64,000 nucleotides of DNA from Hoyosella levis (GTDB lineage Bacteria; Actinomycetota; Actinomycetes; Mycobacteriales; Mycobacteriaceae), in assembly GCF_026008515.1 (NCBI RefSeq), contig NZ_BQYM01000012.1, positions 1 to 64,000 on the forward strand, written 5' to 3'. The position numbers and the translations under genes were made by a program. Each line of letters opens with the position of its first letter. Positions within the stretch are counted from its first letter, which is position 1. Of this stretch, positions 1-9,641 are shown in pieces. Under the pieces are notes generated by a model that saw only the letters and a list, made by a program, of their open reading frames with translations, did not search any database and was not told the DNA's origin.

Positions 1-138
1 TCACCATCGTGACATCACTCCTTCTGGGCCCTTCATGGCCCAGTGTTCAGGATGTCCACACTCCGGGGGGAATGCCCAACGATCAGTGCCCGCGTCACCT
101 ACCGCAATCCGCAAAGGGCTCCGGCCGTCCCATCGCCC

Positions 139-263
139 ATGAGCACCGCCGATCCCAACACGGCGGGGATGACCATGCAGCCCGTCGCCGACGCCTACAC
201 CAGCTCACACGCCCCCTGCCGACGCCCTCGTCGACCCCCGCAACCGAGGCACCGTGCTGCTGA
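139..263 (+). pseudogene. Decayed 3' end of an alkylmercury lyase gene (merB remnant)
   Basis: This stretch aligns base by base with the last ~100 bases of the intact merB at 21939-22589: the segment encoding GMTVLPVTDAYHQLARPL is recognisable here as GMTMQPVADAY followed by QLTRPL in another frame. At least two single-base losses (near 197 and 217) break the frame, so no functional protein is made. It ends in a Cys-Cys-stop, like the intact gene, and lies tail to tail with a Tn3 transposase exactly as merB does in the second transposon. This shows that the left edge of the window belonged to a related mercury transposon. The upstream part of the gene, if any, lies outside the window. Confidence 0.65.
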
Positions 264-264
264 C

Positions 265-3200
265 TCAGAACAGGGTGTCGCGTACCCGCAGCGGCCGGTA
301 CCCGGTCGGGCCGAGCGCGGCGAGTTCGGCGTCGATGTCGACCTCGATCGCGCCGAAGAAGTTGATGTTCTCGCTGTGGGCGGGGCTGATATGGGCCAGC
401 ACCTCGTCATCGATGCGGCGCCCGGCACGGCGCATCTGCTCGACCGCGAGCCCGTAATACTCGGTGGTCCAGGCGATCACGGCGTTGGTGGCCAAGGTCA
501 GGCACCACGCCTGCTCGGTCTGGTCGTCGAGCTGGCGGGCGCGGATCATGCCCTCGTGCGCATAGAGCAGGTCGCGGCGCAGCGCGTGCAGGGACTCGCC
601 CTTGTTGAGCTGGCGGGAGATCTTGCGTCGATAGTCCGGATCCGACAGATACTTCGCGGCGTAGACGGTGCGCCGGACCGCGCCGTACTCCTTGAGCGCG
701 GTGGCCAGGGTGTTCTGCCGCCCGGACGCGGACAGCTTGCCGACCAGCAGCGAGGCGGTGGCGTGCCCGAACTTCAGCGACCCCGCCAGCCGCAGCAGAT
801 CGTCCCAGTGCTCGGCGATCAACTCCAGATTCGCTTTGCGGGTCATCAGCGGTCCGGCGTGCGGGAACCGGGCCTCGGTCTCGCGGCGGGGGCCGGGCCG
901 GTACAGGGTGATCCGGCCCAGGTCCCGGATCCGGGGTGAGAGCTGCATCCCGAGCAGGTCGAACAACCCGAAATTCACCAGAGTCACCCCGTGGGTGTCG
1001 GTGGCGTGTTCGGTGATCGGCAGATCCGTGGCGTTGCCCAGGATTTCATCGAGCACGTAGTGCGCTTCGCGTTTGGTGGCGACGATGATCTTCGTGCCGT
1101 AGGTGGCGTGCTGATCGGTGACATGGGTGTAGGTCGACAGCACCCGGCCGCCGTGGATGACCATCTCCCGCGCCGAAGTCGACTTACCGCGCACCGGGAA
1201 CCGCTGCCCGTCGCTGGATGACAGCGTGCCCGCACCGAACACCGTGGTCAGCGGCAACCTTTGGTGGTAGTCGATGATCGCCAGGTTCGCCGCCCGCAGC
1301 GTCTCCTCGCGGACATACCATTCCGCCGTCCACGCGAGGATGTCGTAGGAGATGCCGCAGGCCTCCGCCATCCGGGTCAAACCCAGGTTCGTCGAATACG
1401 CCAGCAGCACCGCGATGAGGTTGCGTTTCAGCTCCGGGGTGCGGGTCTGCTTGCCCGAGGCGTGAGTGAAACAGTCCAGGTAGCCGGTGCGTTTGTCCAG
1501 CTCGATCAGCAACGACACGATCGGCGCGAACGGCAGCATCTCCGTCAGCTCCGCCTTCAACGACTTCGCCTCCTCGGGGACCTCTTCGGCGGTCAACGGC
1601 GAGATCACCAGACCCCCGCCCTCGTCCACACGGACCGGGCCGTCCCCGCCGGCCAGCACCGCCTCCAGCCCTTCGACCGCCTCGTGCAGCTCATCGACTA
1701 CCGCCGCCAACCCTTCGCCGGGGTCGGCGGGTTTGCCGACCAGGCGGCAGAACTCGGCCCGCTGCGGCGCCCACTGCCCGGTAGTGAGCAGGTAGGCGGC
1801 CGGATCGGCGTAGCGGCGCGACCCCGGCACGAACACATCCCCGCTACGCAAACCGTCCCGCAACCCCAGCAGCACACACAGCTCCCAATAGTGCCGATAC
1901 GCGGTGACACTGCCCGATTTCCGGGCCTCGTCGAGATAGCCGCGCCACTTGACCGGCACGAACCCCGCCGGTGCCTCGTCGAACACCTTCCGACGTCCGG
2001 TGGCGTTCAGCTCGCGCAGCATGTCCACCGCAACCAGCAGCTCCGTCGCCGCGGTGCCGCCGGCGAACCGCACCGCCGACAACACCGCCGGAGTGAACTG
2101 CCGCAGATAGCTATACGACGAATCCAGTGCGGCCAGATGCCCGTGATCACGCGGCAGCCGCGGTTTGGCCGCCGCGATCGCCGCCCGCAACCGCTCCCAC
2201 CCGATCGCATCGCCCCGGACCAGACCGCCAACGTCTTCGTCGGGGATCTGCGGGTCATTGATGATCGCCAGCAACTCATCGAGGAGGGCCTGGCGATCCT
2301 CTCCCGTTTTGCCGCGTTCGGCCAACTGCTGCTGCATGCGCCGCTCGGCCTGGCCGAACTTCGCCGAGATCGCCTGATCGAACAGCGCCACCACCTCATC
2401 GAGCACATCGGTCGCCGACTGCGCCAGCACCGTCAACAAGATCGGATACCGGCGTTGCGGCTCTCGACGTTCGAGGGCCTGCGGGGTCAGACGCCGGCCC
2501 ATCGTGGCCAGAAACCGGCGCCGCTCGGCGGGCAGCACCGACATGTCGAGGCGGTCCGCGCCCATCCCGCGCAGGAACCCCAGCTTCTCGACCTCGGCGC
2601 GCACCGCCTGCGCCGACGCCTCCACCGGAGGCGTCGACAGCCACCGCAGCCGCGACACCCCCAGCGAGGGATCGGTGACCAGCAACGAATCCAGCTCCGT
2701 GCACCGTTCGGGTGTGAACTCGTGCGCGAGCCGGTCATAGGTTTCGGTCTGCGCCTGGTGACGGGCGTGGGCGACTCGCTCCACCACCGTGACCGGGCCC
2801 GGCCGGATCACCCGCGCCGAGATCAGGTACTCGCACGCCAGCCGGAACAGCAGCGTCGGGGAATCATGCTCCATCGCCCGCGCCAGCAAGAACTCGTCCA
2901 GCTCCTTCGACTCCAACGCCCCGGCCGCCCGCCAGCCCAGATACTGCGCGGCCAAACGTGCGTGCTCGGTGCGGGTCTTGGCGCGCCTGCCGTACGAACC
3001 GATCCCCACCGCATCCACCCGCAACTGCTCAGCCAGCCGGGCCACCGCCACCGGCGGCGCCGTAGTCAACCGGTCCGGCACAAAACCCAGCCACGGCAGA
3101 GTGCACAACGCCACCGCCAAACCCAACCGGTCCGCCGGACCCCGGCCACGACCCGGATCCACAAACGCCAGATCAGCCGGAGTCAACGTGAAAAACCGGA

Positions 3201-3276
3201 ACAACTCCTCACGGCTGATCTCCGGGAACCCCCGCAGACGCTCCAACTCCTCGTCCGCGAACACCCGCGTCGCCAC
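265..3276 (-). CDS. tnpA: Tn3-family transposase TnpA (copy 1)
   Basis: Full-length (1003 aa) DDE transposase of the Tn3 family, which carries out replicative cointegrate formation at the transposon ends. The C-terminal half contains the family blocks SSSDGQRF, THVTDQHATYG, ATDTHGVTL and GESLHALRRDLLYAHEG, which hold the expected acidic catalytic residues. The GTG at 3276 is preferred over the TTG nine bases upstream because GGAGG sits at the right distance only for the GTG, and it gives the same length as the copy at 18892. The two copies are close homologues along their whole length but differ at many positions, for example just after the first acidic block, so they are not a recent duplication. 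The inverted repeat at 3380-3426 is its right end; the left end is outside the window. Confidence 0.95.
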   Translation of the reverse strand: MATRVFADEELERLRGFPEISREELFRFFTLTPADLAFVDPGRGRGPADRLGLAVALCTLPWLGFVPDRLTTAPPVAVARLAEQLRVDAVGIGSYGRRAKTRTEHARLAAQYLGWRAAGALESKELDEFLLARAMEHDSPTLLFRLACEYLISARVIRPGPVTVVERVAHARHQAQTETYDRLAHEFTPERCTELDSLLVTDPSLGVSRLRWLSTPPVEASAQAVRAEVEKLGFLRGMGADRLDMSVLPAERRRFLATMGRRLTPQALERREPQRRYPILLTVLAQSATDVLDEVVALFDQAISAKFGQAERRMQQQLAERGKTGEDRQALLDELLAIINDPQIPDEDVGGLVRGDAIGWERLRAAIAAAKPRLPRDHGHLAALDSSYSYLRQFTPAVLSAVRFAGGTAATELLVAVDMLRELNATGRRKVFDEAPAGFVPVKWRGYLDEARKSGSVTAYRHYWELCVLLGLRDGLRSGDVFVPGSRRYADPAAYLLTTGQWAPQRAEFCRLVGKPADPGEGLAAVVDELHEAVEGLEAVLAGGDGPVRVDEGGGLVISPLTAEEVPEEAKSLKAELTEMLPFAPIVSLLIELDKRTGYLDCFTHASGKQTRTPELKRNLIAVLLAYSTNLGLTRMAEACGISYDILAWTAEWYVREETLRAANLAIIDYHQRLPLTTVFGAGTLSSSDGQRFPVRGKSTSAREMVIHGGRVLSTYTHVTDQHATYGTKIIVATKREAHYVLDEILGNATDLPITEHATDTHGVTLVNFGLFDLLGMQLSPRIRDLGRITLYRPGPRRETEARFPHAGPLMTRKANLELIAEHWDDLLRLAGSLKFGHATASLLVGKLSASGRQNTLATALKEYGAVRRTVYAAKYLSDPDYRRKISRQLNKGESLHALRRDLLYAHEGMIRARQLDDQTEQAWCLTLATNAVIAWTTEYYGLAVEQMRRAGRRIDDEVLAHISPAHSENINFFGAIEVDIDAELAALGPTGYRPLRVRDTLF

Positions 3277-3379
3277 GAACCCCAACCTCCAGCACGCCGA
3301 TCAACCCTCATCGGCAGCCAAGCCAAGCACCAACCACCCCACCGTGCACCCCGAACACGAAAACCCTGCTCTACCAGCC

Positions 3380-3426
3380 CACTACGCCATATCCGCCCGA
3401 AATTCGGCCGATACTACGGCGACCCC
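3380..3426 (-). repeat. Terminal inverted repeat of Tn3-family element (copy 1)
   Basis: Read on the minus strand this starts GGGGTCGCCGTAGTATCGG and ends in GGCGTAGTGG. It has the GGGG start of Tn3-family ends and resembles the ends at 18744 and 29522. It lies about 100 bp upstream of the transposase start, and copper-gene DNA begins soon after it, so it marks the right boundary of the first transposon. Confidence 0.7.
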
Positions 3427-3442
3427 TGTTTCCCACCACCGA

Positions 3443-3796
3443 TCAAATCCCGGGCCGGCGCGACCGGAGTTCGGCCCAGCCGCCGGTGAGGAACGGCGTG
3501 CCGCCGTAGACGAAGATCACCGTGCCCAGCACCGGCGGAATCCACATCGCGCCGGGGAAGTCCGGCATGGGGTAGCCGAGCAGGTCGGCGACCATGTGGC
3601 TGAACGCGACGACCGGCACCGACAGGATCAGACTGACCCAGAACCGCCGGCGGAACATCTCCCCGCGTGCCCCGTGCCCGGCATGCCGATCGTGACCCCC
3701 GTGCCCGGCATGCCGATCGTGACCTCCGTGCCAGGTATGAGCAGCGCCTTGTCCTCGCGAAGTCAGGGCGATGCGGCGGTATCGATGGCCCGACAC
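3443..3796 (-). pseudogene. Truncated copy of the copper P-type ATPase N-terminus
   Basis: The reading frame encodes the His-rich repeat HDRHAGHG followed by [18 protein letters not shown] and the first two membrane segments, nearly identical to residues ~60-145 of the CopB ATPase at 7406-9595. It stops after RSRRPG, where homology ends at about 3446, next to the Tn3 end at 3426. Phosphorylation, actuator and nucleotide-binding domains are all missing. The DNA matches 9172-9400 closely, with scattered differences in the His-rich part. It is a leftover of a second copB, probably cut by transposon insertion followed by deletion. The N-terminal residues before the His repeats do not match the intact protein. 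Confidence 0.8.
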
Positions 3797-3911
3797 GCTA
3801 AATACTGGATGCCGCTACGGATGTCTTGCTGTGCAGCTGTACCCGTACCCGTTGTGTCAACGCAGCGCGGGGACCGCAGCTGCTGCCGCTCGTCGCCTGA
3901 CGCATCGACGA

Positions 3912-3968
3912 GGGGTCCCGGGAGTAATGGCGCAAAACCACGAGGTTCGCGTAGTTCCTGATCGGCGG
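3912..3968 (+). repeat. Left end of a second, decayed Tn3-family element
   Basis: Begins GGGGTCCCGGGAGTAATGGC and continues with diverged matches to the left end of the mercury transposon at 18744, then the same leader sequence found before tnpA. It marks an old transposon end whose body is mostly deleted. Confidence 0.7.
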
Positions 3969-4058
3969 TGATTTCTCGGTTCGGGCTGCGGACCGGGATG
4001 GTTGGCGCTCGGCTTGGCTATTGATGAGGTTGGTCGGCGTTTTGGGAGGCTGGGGTTC

Positions 4059-4207
4059 GCGGCGACGCGGGCATTCGGGAGCGAGGAGTTGCAGCGACTT
4101 CGGGAGTTCCCGGAGATCAGTCGTGAGGAGTTGTTCCGGCACTTCACGCTGACCCCGGCTGATCCGACATTCGTTGCTCCGCAGGGCAGGGCCCTGCAGT
4201 CCGTCTT
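4059..4207 (+). pseudogene. tnpA 5' fragment (Tn3 family)
   Basis: About 50 codons match the transposase N-terminus (ELQRLREFPEISREELF, then TLTPADPTFVAPQGRA) of the copies at 265 and 18892. The start codon is mutated from GTG to GCG at 4059. The match ends at about 4207, where the sequence switches to recombinase-gene DNA. It is a dead remnant of the element whose left end is at 3912. Confidence 0.8.
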
Positions 4208-4250
4208 GGCTGGCGTGGTGCCCCGCGAGCACGGCCACACCCGCGGCGGA
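4208..4250 (+). pseudogene. Recombinase (tnpI-like) gene scrap fused to tnpA remnant
   Basis: GGCTGGCGTGGTG followed by CGCGAGCACGGCCACAC is also found in the intact tyrosine recombinase gene near 28717-28755 (encoding [11 protein letters not shown]), with a one-base insertion here. The junction with tnpA lies in a shared CTGGCG, which suggests deletion by short homology. The rest of the gene is absent; 4251-4402 shows nothing recognisable. Confidence 0.55.
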
Positions 4251-4402
4251 TGCCCTACGAAACAATCAGACCCTCTCCACCCCTGCGTTAGACATCCGGT
4301 CCACACCGACCGGGTACCGAACCGGCCGGGTTACCGAGAAGAACGCGCCCGGCGGGGTGCATCACCGGTGCCGGGTGCCGGTGACGCACCCCCACACGGC
4401 GC

Positions 4403-6010
4403 TCAGCTCCGGTAGTCGAGCCTGGTCATCATGCCCGCGTCTTGGTGGTAGCCGTTGTGACAGTGCAGCATCCAGTAACCGGGATTGTCAGCGACGAGGT
4501 TGACTTCGATCTTCTGCATCGGCAGGACGATCACGGTGTCCTTACGCGGTCCTGGGGTGCCATCGGCGCGGACGACCTGGAACGTGTGCCCGTGCAGGTG
4601 CATCGGATGCCACATCATCGACATGTTGGTGAACGTCAATCGGGCATGCTGGCCTTCCCGGACGGTCAGTGGCTCCATCTGGTCGAACATCCGGCCGTTG
4701 ATCGTCCACTGATAGCTCATCATGTCGCCACCGAGATCGGCCGTCAGGTTCACATCCGGCGGTCCCTGGGGAAGCATCACTTCACCGGTGGCCGAGAACG
4801 AGTGCACGGTGCCGACCTGCCCGGCGAGTTCGGTGGGCCGCATACCTGGATCCGGCACGGCGCCGGCGCCTGTCCGGAGCAGGGCGCGGGTCTGCGCGTT
4901 CTTACCCTCTGCCGCGGCGACGAGCGGAAAGACGCCGTCTGCGGCCGTGACGATGACGTCGTAGCGTTCGGACATTCCGACCAACAGTGCATCGACCTCG
5001 GTGGGGACCACAGGGAAGCCGTCGGTGTGGGTGACGGTCATGCGGTGCCCGGCGAGCGCGACCCGGAACGCGGTGTCGGCACCGGTGTTGATGATACGAA
5101 TCCGGATCCGCTGGCCCGGCTTGGCGGTGAACGAAGAAGGAGACTCCGGGACGCGGCCGTTGATCAGATAGAGCGGGTAGGTGACATCCCCGGCGTCACC
5201 GCCGAGAAGGTTGTCGCTCGTCCCATCGGACAAGCCGCTGGTGGGCGGCTGAGCCATGCCCGACATGCCTGATGACATGCCTGATGACATGCCCGGCATG
5301 CCGGACATACCTGGCATGCTCATCCCGGGCATGGAGCCGTGATCCATCGATCCCATCCCACCTTCGCGGAGTTCGTCGAGAATCTGTTGAGGGCTGCGAC
5401 CGACACCATCGGTCCAGTCATCGAGGACCACGATCCATTCCGCGTCGTACGACAAGGGTTCGTTGGGGTCGTCGACGATCACCGGCGCATACAGCCCGTA
5501 GTCCGTTTGCCCACCGACATGTGGGTGGGCCCAGAAGGTGCCCGAGTGCGGCACCGAGAACCGGTAGGTGAAGGACTCGCCCGGCTTGATGTCGGGGCTT
5601 GCGGGGGCGGCGCCGTCCATGTCGTTGCGCAGAGCGATGCCATGCCAGTGCACCGATGTGGGATCAGACATCTTGTTGTCGACCGTGACGGCCAGCTCGT
5701 CACCGACGCCGGCGCGGATCACCTGTCCCGGCACCGTGTCGCCGTAGGCGTAGGAACGCACTGTTGGTCCGCCGAGGTCGAGTTCTGTCATTTGCGGGGT
5801 GAGGTTGGCAGTGACGGTACGACCGGTGTGAGGGCGTTTCGCCTCGGCAGCGAGAATCGCGCTCTGCTCGACGCTCGCTGCTGTGGTGCCGGGCGTCGTC
5901 GAGGTTGTCTTGCTGCACGCGGTCAGCGCCAGACCGCCGATGCCCACCGAGGTGGCGGTGAGGAATGTTCGCCTGCTGACGCGGGGACCGAAGTTGCCGG
6001 AGGGGGTCAC
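4403..6010 (-). CDS. Tat-exported multicopper oxidase (copper resistance)
   Basis: 535-aa laccase-like oxidase. The N-terminus has a Tat signal (SRRTFL, hydrophobic stretch, then LTAC, a possible lipobox). Copper ligands are present: VHWHGIAL and AHPHV in the first cupredoxin domain, HPMHLHGHTF and HCHNGYHQDAGMM in the last. A Met-rich insert (GMSMPGMSGMPGM-type, near the middle) is typical of Cu(I)-oxidising enzymes such as CueO. It probably oxidises Cu(I) to less toxic Cu(II) outside the membrane. I chose the GTG at 6010 because AGGAGAG lies seven bases before it; an ATG at 6100 would add residues without signal character. It is a paralogue of the oxidase at 10386-11903 and is separated from the main copper operon by a transposase remnant. 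Confidence 0.92.
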   Translation of the reverse strand: MTPSGNFGPRVSRRTFLTATSVGIGGLALTACSKTTSTTPGTTAASVEQSAILAAEAKRPHTGRTVTANLTPQMTELDLGGPTVRSYAYGDTVPGQVIRAGVGDELAVTVDNKMSDPTSVHWHGIALRNDMDGAAPASPDIKPGESFTYRFSVPHSGTFWAHPHVGGQTDYGLYAPVIVDDPNEPLSYDAEWIVVLDDWTDGVGRSPQQILDELREGGMGSMDHGSMPGMSMPGMSGMPGMSSGMSSGMSGMAQPPTSGLSDGTSDNLLGGDAGDVTYPLYLINGRVPESPSSFTAKPGQRIRIRIINTGADTAFRVALAGHRMTVTHTDGFPVVPTEVDALLVGMSERYDVIVTAADGVFPLVAAAEGKNAQTRALLRTGAGAVPDPGMRPTELAGQVGTVHSFSATGEVMLPQGPPDVNLTADLGGDMMSYQWTINGRMFDQMEPLTVREGQHARLTFTNMSMMWHPMHLHGHTFQVVRADGTPGPRKDTVIVLPMQKIEVNLVADNPGYWMLHCHNGYHQDAGMMTRLDYRS

Positions 6011-6279
6011 GAAACTCTCCTGAAGAGTGTGCGGTGCGCGCCAGCATGTGGGGCGCGCTGGGAACCGAACAGCTGACCGGACTCCGTATCGGAAGGACAC
6101 AGGTCGGGTCGGATCCGATCACGTGCGCAGGACACATTTCCGGTGCAAAATCTCCACACCGGACGCTGACGGGGCCGCCACCGCCGCCACCGACCGAGGC
6201 CCGCCGCGTAGCTGCATGCGATGTCGCTGCCGGTGTTCGGCCGGGGCACTCTGTCGGGGTTCGACCTGCTGCCCGCATC

Positions 6280-6491
6280 CGCAACCGGCACGACCTGAAC
6301 TTCTACCGCCCCGAGGCGAGCGCCCGCTATCAGCACATCGATTCGCTGTTCGGCGACAACGTCCTCGACTGGGCGCTGCTCGAGACCCACCGGCCGGACC
6401 TGATGTGCACTGTCCCCTCGACCCGGGATGGACGATTGTCGTCGGTGACGCGGCTGCGCAAACTGGGCAACCATTCCCGCAATAAGGCCCG
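6280..6491 (+). pseudogene. C-terminal scrap of a different Tn3-family transposase
   Basis: The frame reads RHDLNFYRPEASARYQHIDSLFG, then LDWALLETHRPDLM, then SSVTRLRKLGNHSRNKAR. This pattern is typical of the C-terminal third of another Tn3-family transposase lineage, not the one at 265 or 18892. No start, no catalytic residues and no ends remain. It sits between the first multicopper oxidase and the rest of the copper genes, and marks an older insertion in the island. The 270 bp before it contain the oxidase promoter region and nothing else I recognise. Confidence 0.6.
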
Positions 6492-6509
6492 GATCAGTGC
6501 TCATCGGGG

Positions 6510-7367
6510 TCAGTCCAGTGGGTAGAGCGTCTGGGCGGTCGCGGCATAGGCGGTGTCGAAGTCGACGGCCAGCACGGCTTCGACCGGCCCGACCACCGCG
6601 TGTTGTTCCCAGCTCTGGCCGGTGCGGCTGCGCCAGGCGGTGCCGGTGGTGTCGACCCCCCACAGGGAGCCGTCGCTCGCGGCGGAGAGCAACGCCAGCG
6701 GCGGGGCGTCGGGCACCAGGGTGAAGGTGCGCCCGGCGTCGGTGCTGTGTTTGAGTCCGGCGGTGGTGGTCGCCCACACTCCGGTGTCGGTGACGGCGAG
6801 CGCGGCCGCGGCCAGCGGGGCGCCGGCACTCCAGGTGGCGCCGTCGTCGGTGGAGGTCAGCAGGCCGGTGCCGCCCTCGTATCCGACCAGCAGCTCTCCG
6901 TCGGTGGCCAGGGCATGAAAGTCGACTTCACCGGTCAGGGATTTCGGTGTCCAGGTGCGGCCGCCATCGAGGCTTTCGATCAGTCCCAGTGGGTTCGGGG
7001 CGGAGCTGGACGGCCCCGGATGCCCGGACGCGAAAAGGTGGTCGCTGCCGGGCACGCCGGTCAGTCCCATGAAGTCGTCGTCGGAGCCCCCGAGGCGGGT
7101 GGTGCGCCCGTCGGTGGCGAGGTCGACGAGGCCGGTGTGGGTGCCGGCCAGCACCGCCCCGCCGGGGGCCAGATGCAGACCGTGCAGGTGATCGAGCGCC
7201 GGGGCCAACGCCACCCCGGGCACCGACGACTCGACCGCCGCCACCCCGGCCCCGGACCCGGACCCGGCCGGGGTGGGTGGCTCGCCGGTCGAACACCCGA
7301 CCAGCACCGCCGCAGCAGCCACAGGGACAAGGACATGCGCCCACCGGCGCAGGGGAAAACTCCACAT
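6510..7367 (-). CDS. Secreted BNR-repeat lipoprotein (F510_1955-type glycosylhydrolase-like)
   Basis: 285-aa lipoprotein: the signal peptide ends in the lipobox VLVGC. The mature part has repeated sialidase/sortilin-like beta-propeller motifs such as SLDGGRTWTP, STDDGATWS and STDAGRTF. Proteins of this type are common in actinobacterial copper islands, where their exact task is unknown; the name glycosylhydrolase reflects fold only. The gene lies 38 bp after the copper ATPase on the same strand and is probably the last gene of the copper operon. The ATG at 7367 was chosen because it directly precedes the signal peptide; no strong ribosome site is visible. Confidence 0.75.
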   Translation of the reverse strand: MWSFPLRRWAHVLVPVAAAAVLVGCSTGEPPTPAGSGSGAGVAAVESSVPGVALAPALDHLHGLHLAPGGAVLAGTHTGLVDLATDGRTTRLGGSDDDFMGLTGVPGSDHLFASGHPGPSSSAPNPLGLIESLDGGRTWTPKSLTGEVDFHALATDGELLVGYEGGTGLLTSTDDGATWSAGAPLAAAALAVTDTGVWATTTAGLKHSTDAGRTFTLVPDAPPLALLSAASDGSLWGVDTTGTAWRSRTGQSWEQHAVVGPVEAVLAVDFDTAYAATAQTLYPLD

Positions 7368-7405
7368 GAAAAACAAACTCGTTTCGGATCGGGTCGGGTG
7401 CCGGC

Positions 7406-9595
7406 TCAGGTGCGGGCCAGGCGGGCGGGGTCGAGGTCGAGGCGGCGCAGCAGCTGAGCATTGAGCGCGACCACGATCGTCGAGACCGACATGAGGATCG
7501 CGGCCACCGCCGGGGAGATCGCGACCCCGGCGAAGGCCAGCACCCCGGCGGCGAGCGGAACGGCGATGATGTTGTAGCCGGTGGCCCACACCAGGTTCTG
7601 CCACATCTTGCGGTAGCTGGCATGCGAGAGCGCGATGATCGACAGCACCGCCCGCGGATCGTTCGCCGCGAGCACGACGCCGGCGGATTCGATGGCCACA
7701 TCGGTGCCTGCACCGATCGCGACGCCGACATCGGCGCGGGCCAAAGCGGGGGCGTCGTTGACACCGTCGCCGACCATCGCGACCGTGTGCCCGCGGTTCT
7801 GCAGTTCGGTGACCTTGGCGTCCTTGTGTTCGGGCAGCACCTCGGCGAACACCTCGTCGATACCGAGATCGGCCGCCACCGCGTCGGCGACCTGCCGCGC
7901 ATCCCCGGTGATCATCGCGACCTTCACCCCACGGGCGTGCAACGCGTCGATGGCCTGACGCGATTCCTCGCGCACGGCGTCCTCCAGCGCCACCGCCCCG
8001 AGCACCCGGTCACCCTCGGCCAGGTGCAGCACCGAAGCCCCGCGCCGGATCCACCCGGCGGTGACGGCGGTGACGTCCGCGGGCACCGACAACGACAGGT
8101 CGGTGAGCATCGCCGGTCCGCCGACCGTCACCTCGGTGCCGTCGACGATCGCGCGCACCCCGCGTCCGGGTAGCGACCGGAAGTCGGTGGCGACGATCCG
8201 CTCGCCCGCCGGGACACGACTGTCGGCGGCGGCGACGATGGCCCGCGCGACGGGATGTTCACTGTCGGCCTCGACCGCCGCGGCCAACGCCAGCACCTGC
8301 TCGTCGCTGATCCCGTCGGTCACAGCGACGCCGGTGACCTGATGCCGGCCCTGGGTCAACGTGCCGGTCTTGTCGAAGAGCACCACATCGACGGTGCGCA
8401 TGCGTTCGAGCGAGAGCCGGTCCTTGACCAGCACCCCGGCCTGGGCGGCGCGTTCGGTGGAGATCGCGATCACCAGCGGGATCGCCAAACCGAGGGCGTG
8501 GGGGCAGGCGATGACCAGCACGGTGACGGTGCGCACCACGGCCTCGTCGACGTTGCCGAGCAGCGACCACACCGTAAAGGTGACGATGCCCGCGATGGCG
8601 GCGAAGTAGAACAGGAACGCCGCGGCCTTGTCCGCCAGTGCCTGGGCGCGAGAGGAGGAGGCCTGGGCGTCGGCGACCATCCGTTGGATGCCGGCCAGGG
8701 CAGTGTCGTCGCCGACCGCGGTGATGCGCACCCGCAGCGCGCTGTCGGTGGCGACGGTGCCGGCGACCACGGTGTCCCCGACCTGCCGGGTGACCGCTTT
8801 GGATTCGCCGGTGATCATCGATTCGTCGACCTCGGCGCGGCCGTCGGTGACGGTGCCGTCGGCGGGCACTCGCGCCCCGGCGCGAACCAGCACCCGATCG
8901 CCACGGGACAGCTCCGAGATCGGCACCTCGCGGGTGCCGTCATCGGTGATCTTCTCCGCGGTGTCCGGGAGCATCGCGGCCAGGGCTTCGAGGGCGCCCG
9001 ATGCCGAGCCGAGGGCACGCATCTCGAGCCAGTGCCCGAGCAGCATGATCACGATCAGCAGCGCCAGCTCCCACCAGAAATCCAGGTTGAATCCGCCGAG
9101 TCCGAGGGTGGTGACCCAGGACGCGACGAATGCGACGCTGATGGCCATGGCGATGAGCAGCATCATCCCGGGGCGGCGCGAGCGGAGTTCGGCCCAGCCG
9201 CCGGTGAGGAACGGCGTGCCGCCGTAGACGAAGATCACCGTGCCCAGCACCGGCGGAATCCACATCGCGCCGGGGAAGTCCGGCATGGGGTAGCCGAGCA
9301 GGTCGGCGACCATGTGGCTGAACGCGACGACCGGCACCGACAGGATCAGGCTGACCCAGAACCGGCGGCGGAACATCTCCCCGTGCGCCCCGTGCCCGGC
9401 ATGTCGATCATGGCCCCCGTGCCCGGTGTGACCCTCGTGCCCGGTGTGGCCTTCGTGCCCGACATGGGCGAGGTGCTCACCGTGACCGGCGTGCGCATCA
9501 TGTTCATCGGGGGGCGGACTCTGCGTCACCGCACCGTGGTCATGCCCGGCGGATGCCGGCTCCGGGTCGTTGGGTCCGTGCTCGGGGCGCGCCAT
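7406..9595 (-). CDS. copB: Copper-exporting P1B-type ATPase, CopB class
   Basis: 729-aa membrane ATPase that exports copper using ATP. Order: a His-rich N-terminus (residues ~18-72, many GHxGH units) that probably binds metal, TM helices, actuator motif TGES, the ion-binding motif CPH (ACPHALGLA), phosphorylation site DKTGTLTQG, an HP motif (SEHPVARA), and hinge [11 protein letters not shown] rather than CPC marks the CopB (P1B-3-like) class, associated with Cu(II) or Cu(I) export. It starts at ATG 9595 with AGGAG ten bases upstream. It sits in an operon between the DUF305 protein and the BNR lipoprotein. A broken N-terminal duplicate lies at 3443-3796. Confidence 0.95.
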   Translation of the reverse strand: MARPEHGPNDPEPASAGHDHGAVTQSPPPDEHDAHAGHGEHLAHVGHEGHTGHEGHTGHGGHDRHAGHGAHGEMFRRRFWVSLILSVPVVAFSHMVADLLGYPMPDFPGAMWIPPVLGTVIFVYGGTPFLTGGWAELRSRRPGMMLLIAMAISVAFVASWVTTLGLGGFNLDFWWELALLIVIMLLGHWLEMRALGSASGALEALAAMLPDTAEKITDDGTREVPISELSRGDRVLVRAGARVPADGTVTDGRAEVDESMITGESKAVTRQVGDTVVAGTVATDSALRVRITAVGDDTALAGIQRMVADAQASSSRAQALADKAAAFLFYFAAIAGIVTFTVWSLLGNVDEAVVRTVTVLVIACPHALGLAIPLVIAISTERAAQAGVLVKDRLSLERMRTVDVVLFDKTGTLTQGRHQVTGVAVTDGISDEQVLALAAAVEADSEHPVARAIVAAADSRVPAGERIVATDFRSLPGRGVRAIVDGTEVTVGGPAMLTDLSLSVPADVTAVTAGWIRRGASVLHLAEGDRVLGAVALEDAVREESRQAIDALHARGVKVAMITGDARQVADAVAADLGIDEVFAEVLPEHKDAKVTELQNRGHTVAMVGDGVNDAPALARADVGVAIGAGTDVAIESAGVVLAANDPRAVLSIIALSHASYRKMWQNLVWATGYNIIAVPLAAGVLAFAGVAISPAVAAILMSVSTIVVALNAQLLRRLDLDPARLART

Positions 9596-9641
9596 CGAGA
9601 CAAGCTCCTGACTGTAGTGGGTTGGGAAACGAACGCGGTGT

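Noticed and set aside
1261-3489. Long plus-strand open frame opposite the first transposase
   Set aside because: It is an Arg/Gln-rich antisense frame of a high-GC gene with no conserved motif.
5238-5345. Tandem repeat encoding Met/Gly units in the multicopper oxidase
   Set aside because: A normal Met-rich copper-binding loop of this enzyme type, not an independent repeat or CRISPR.
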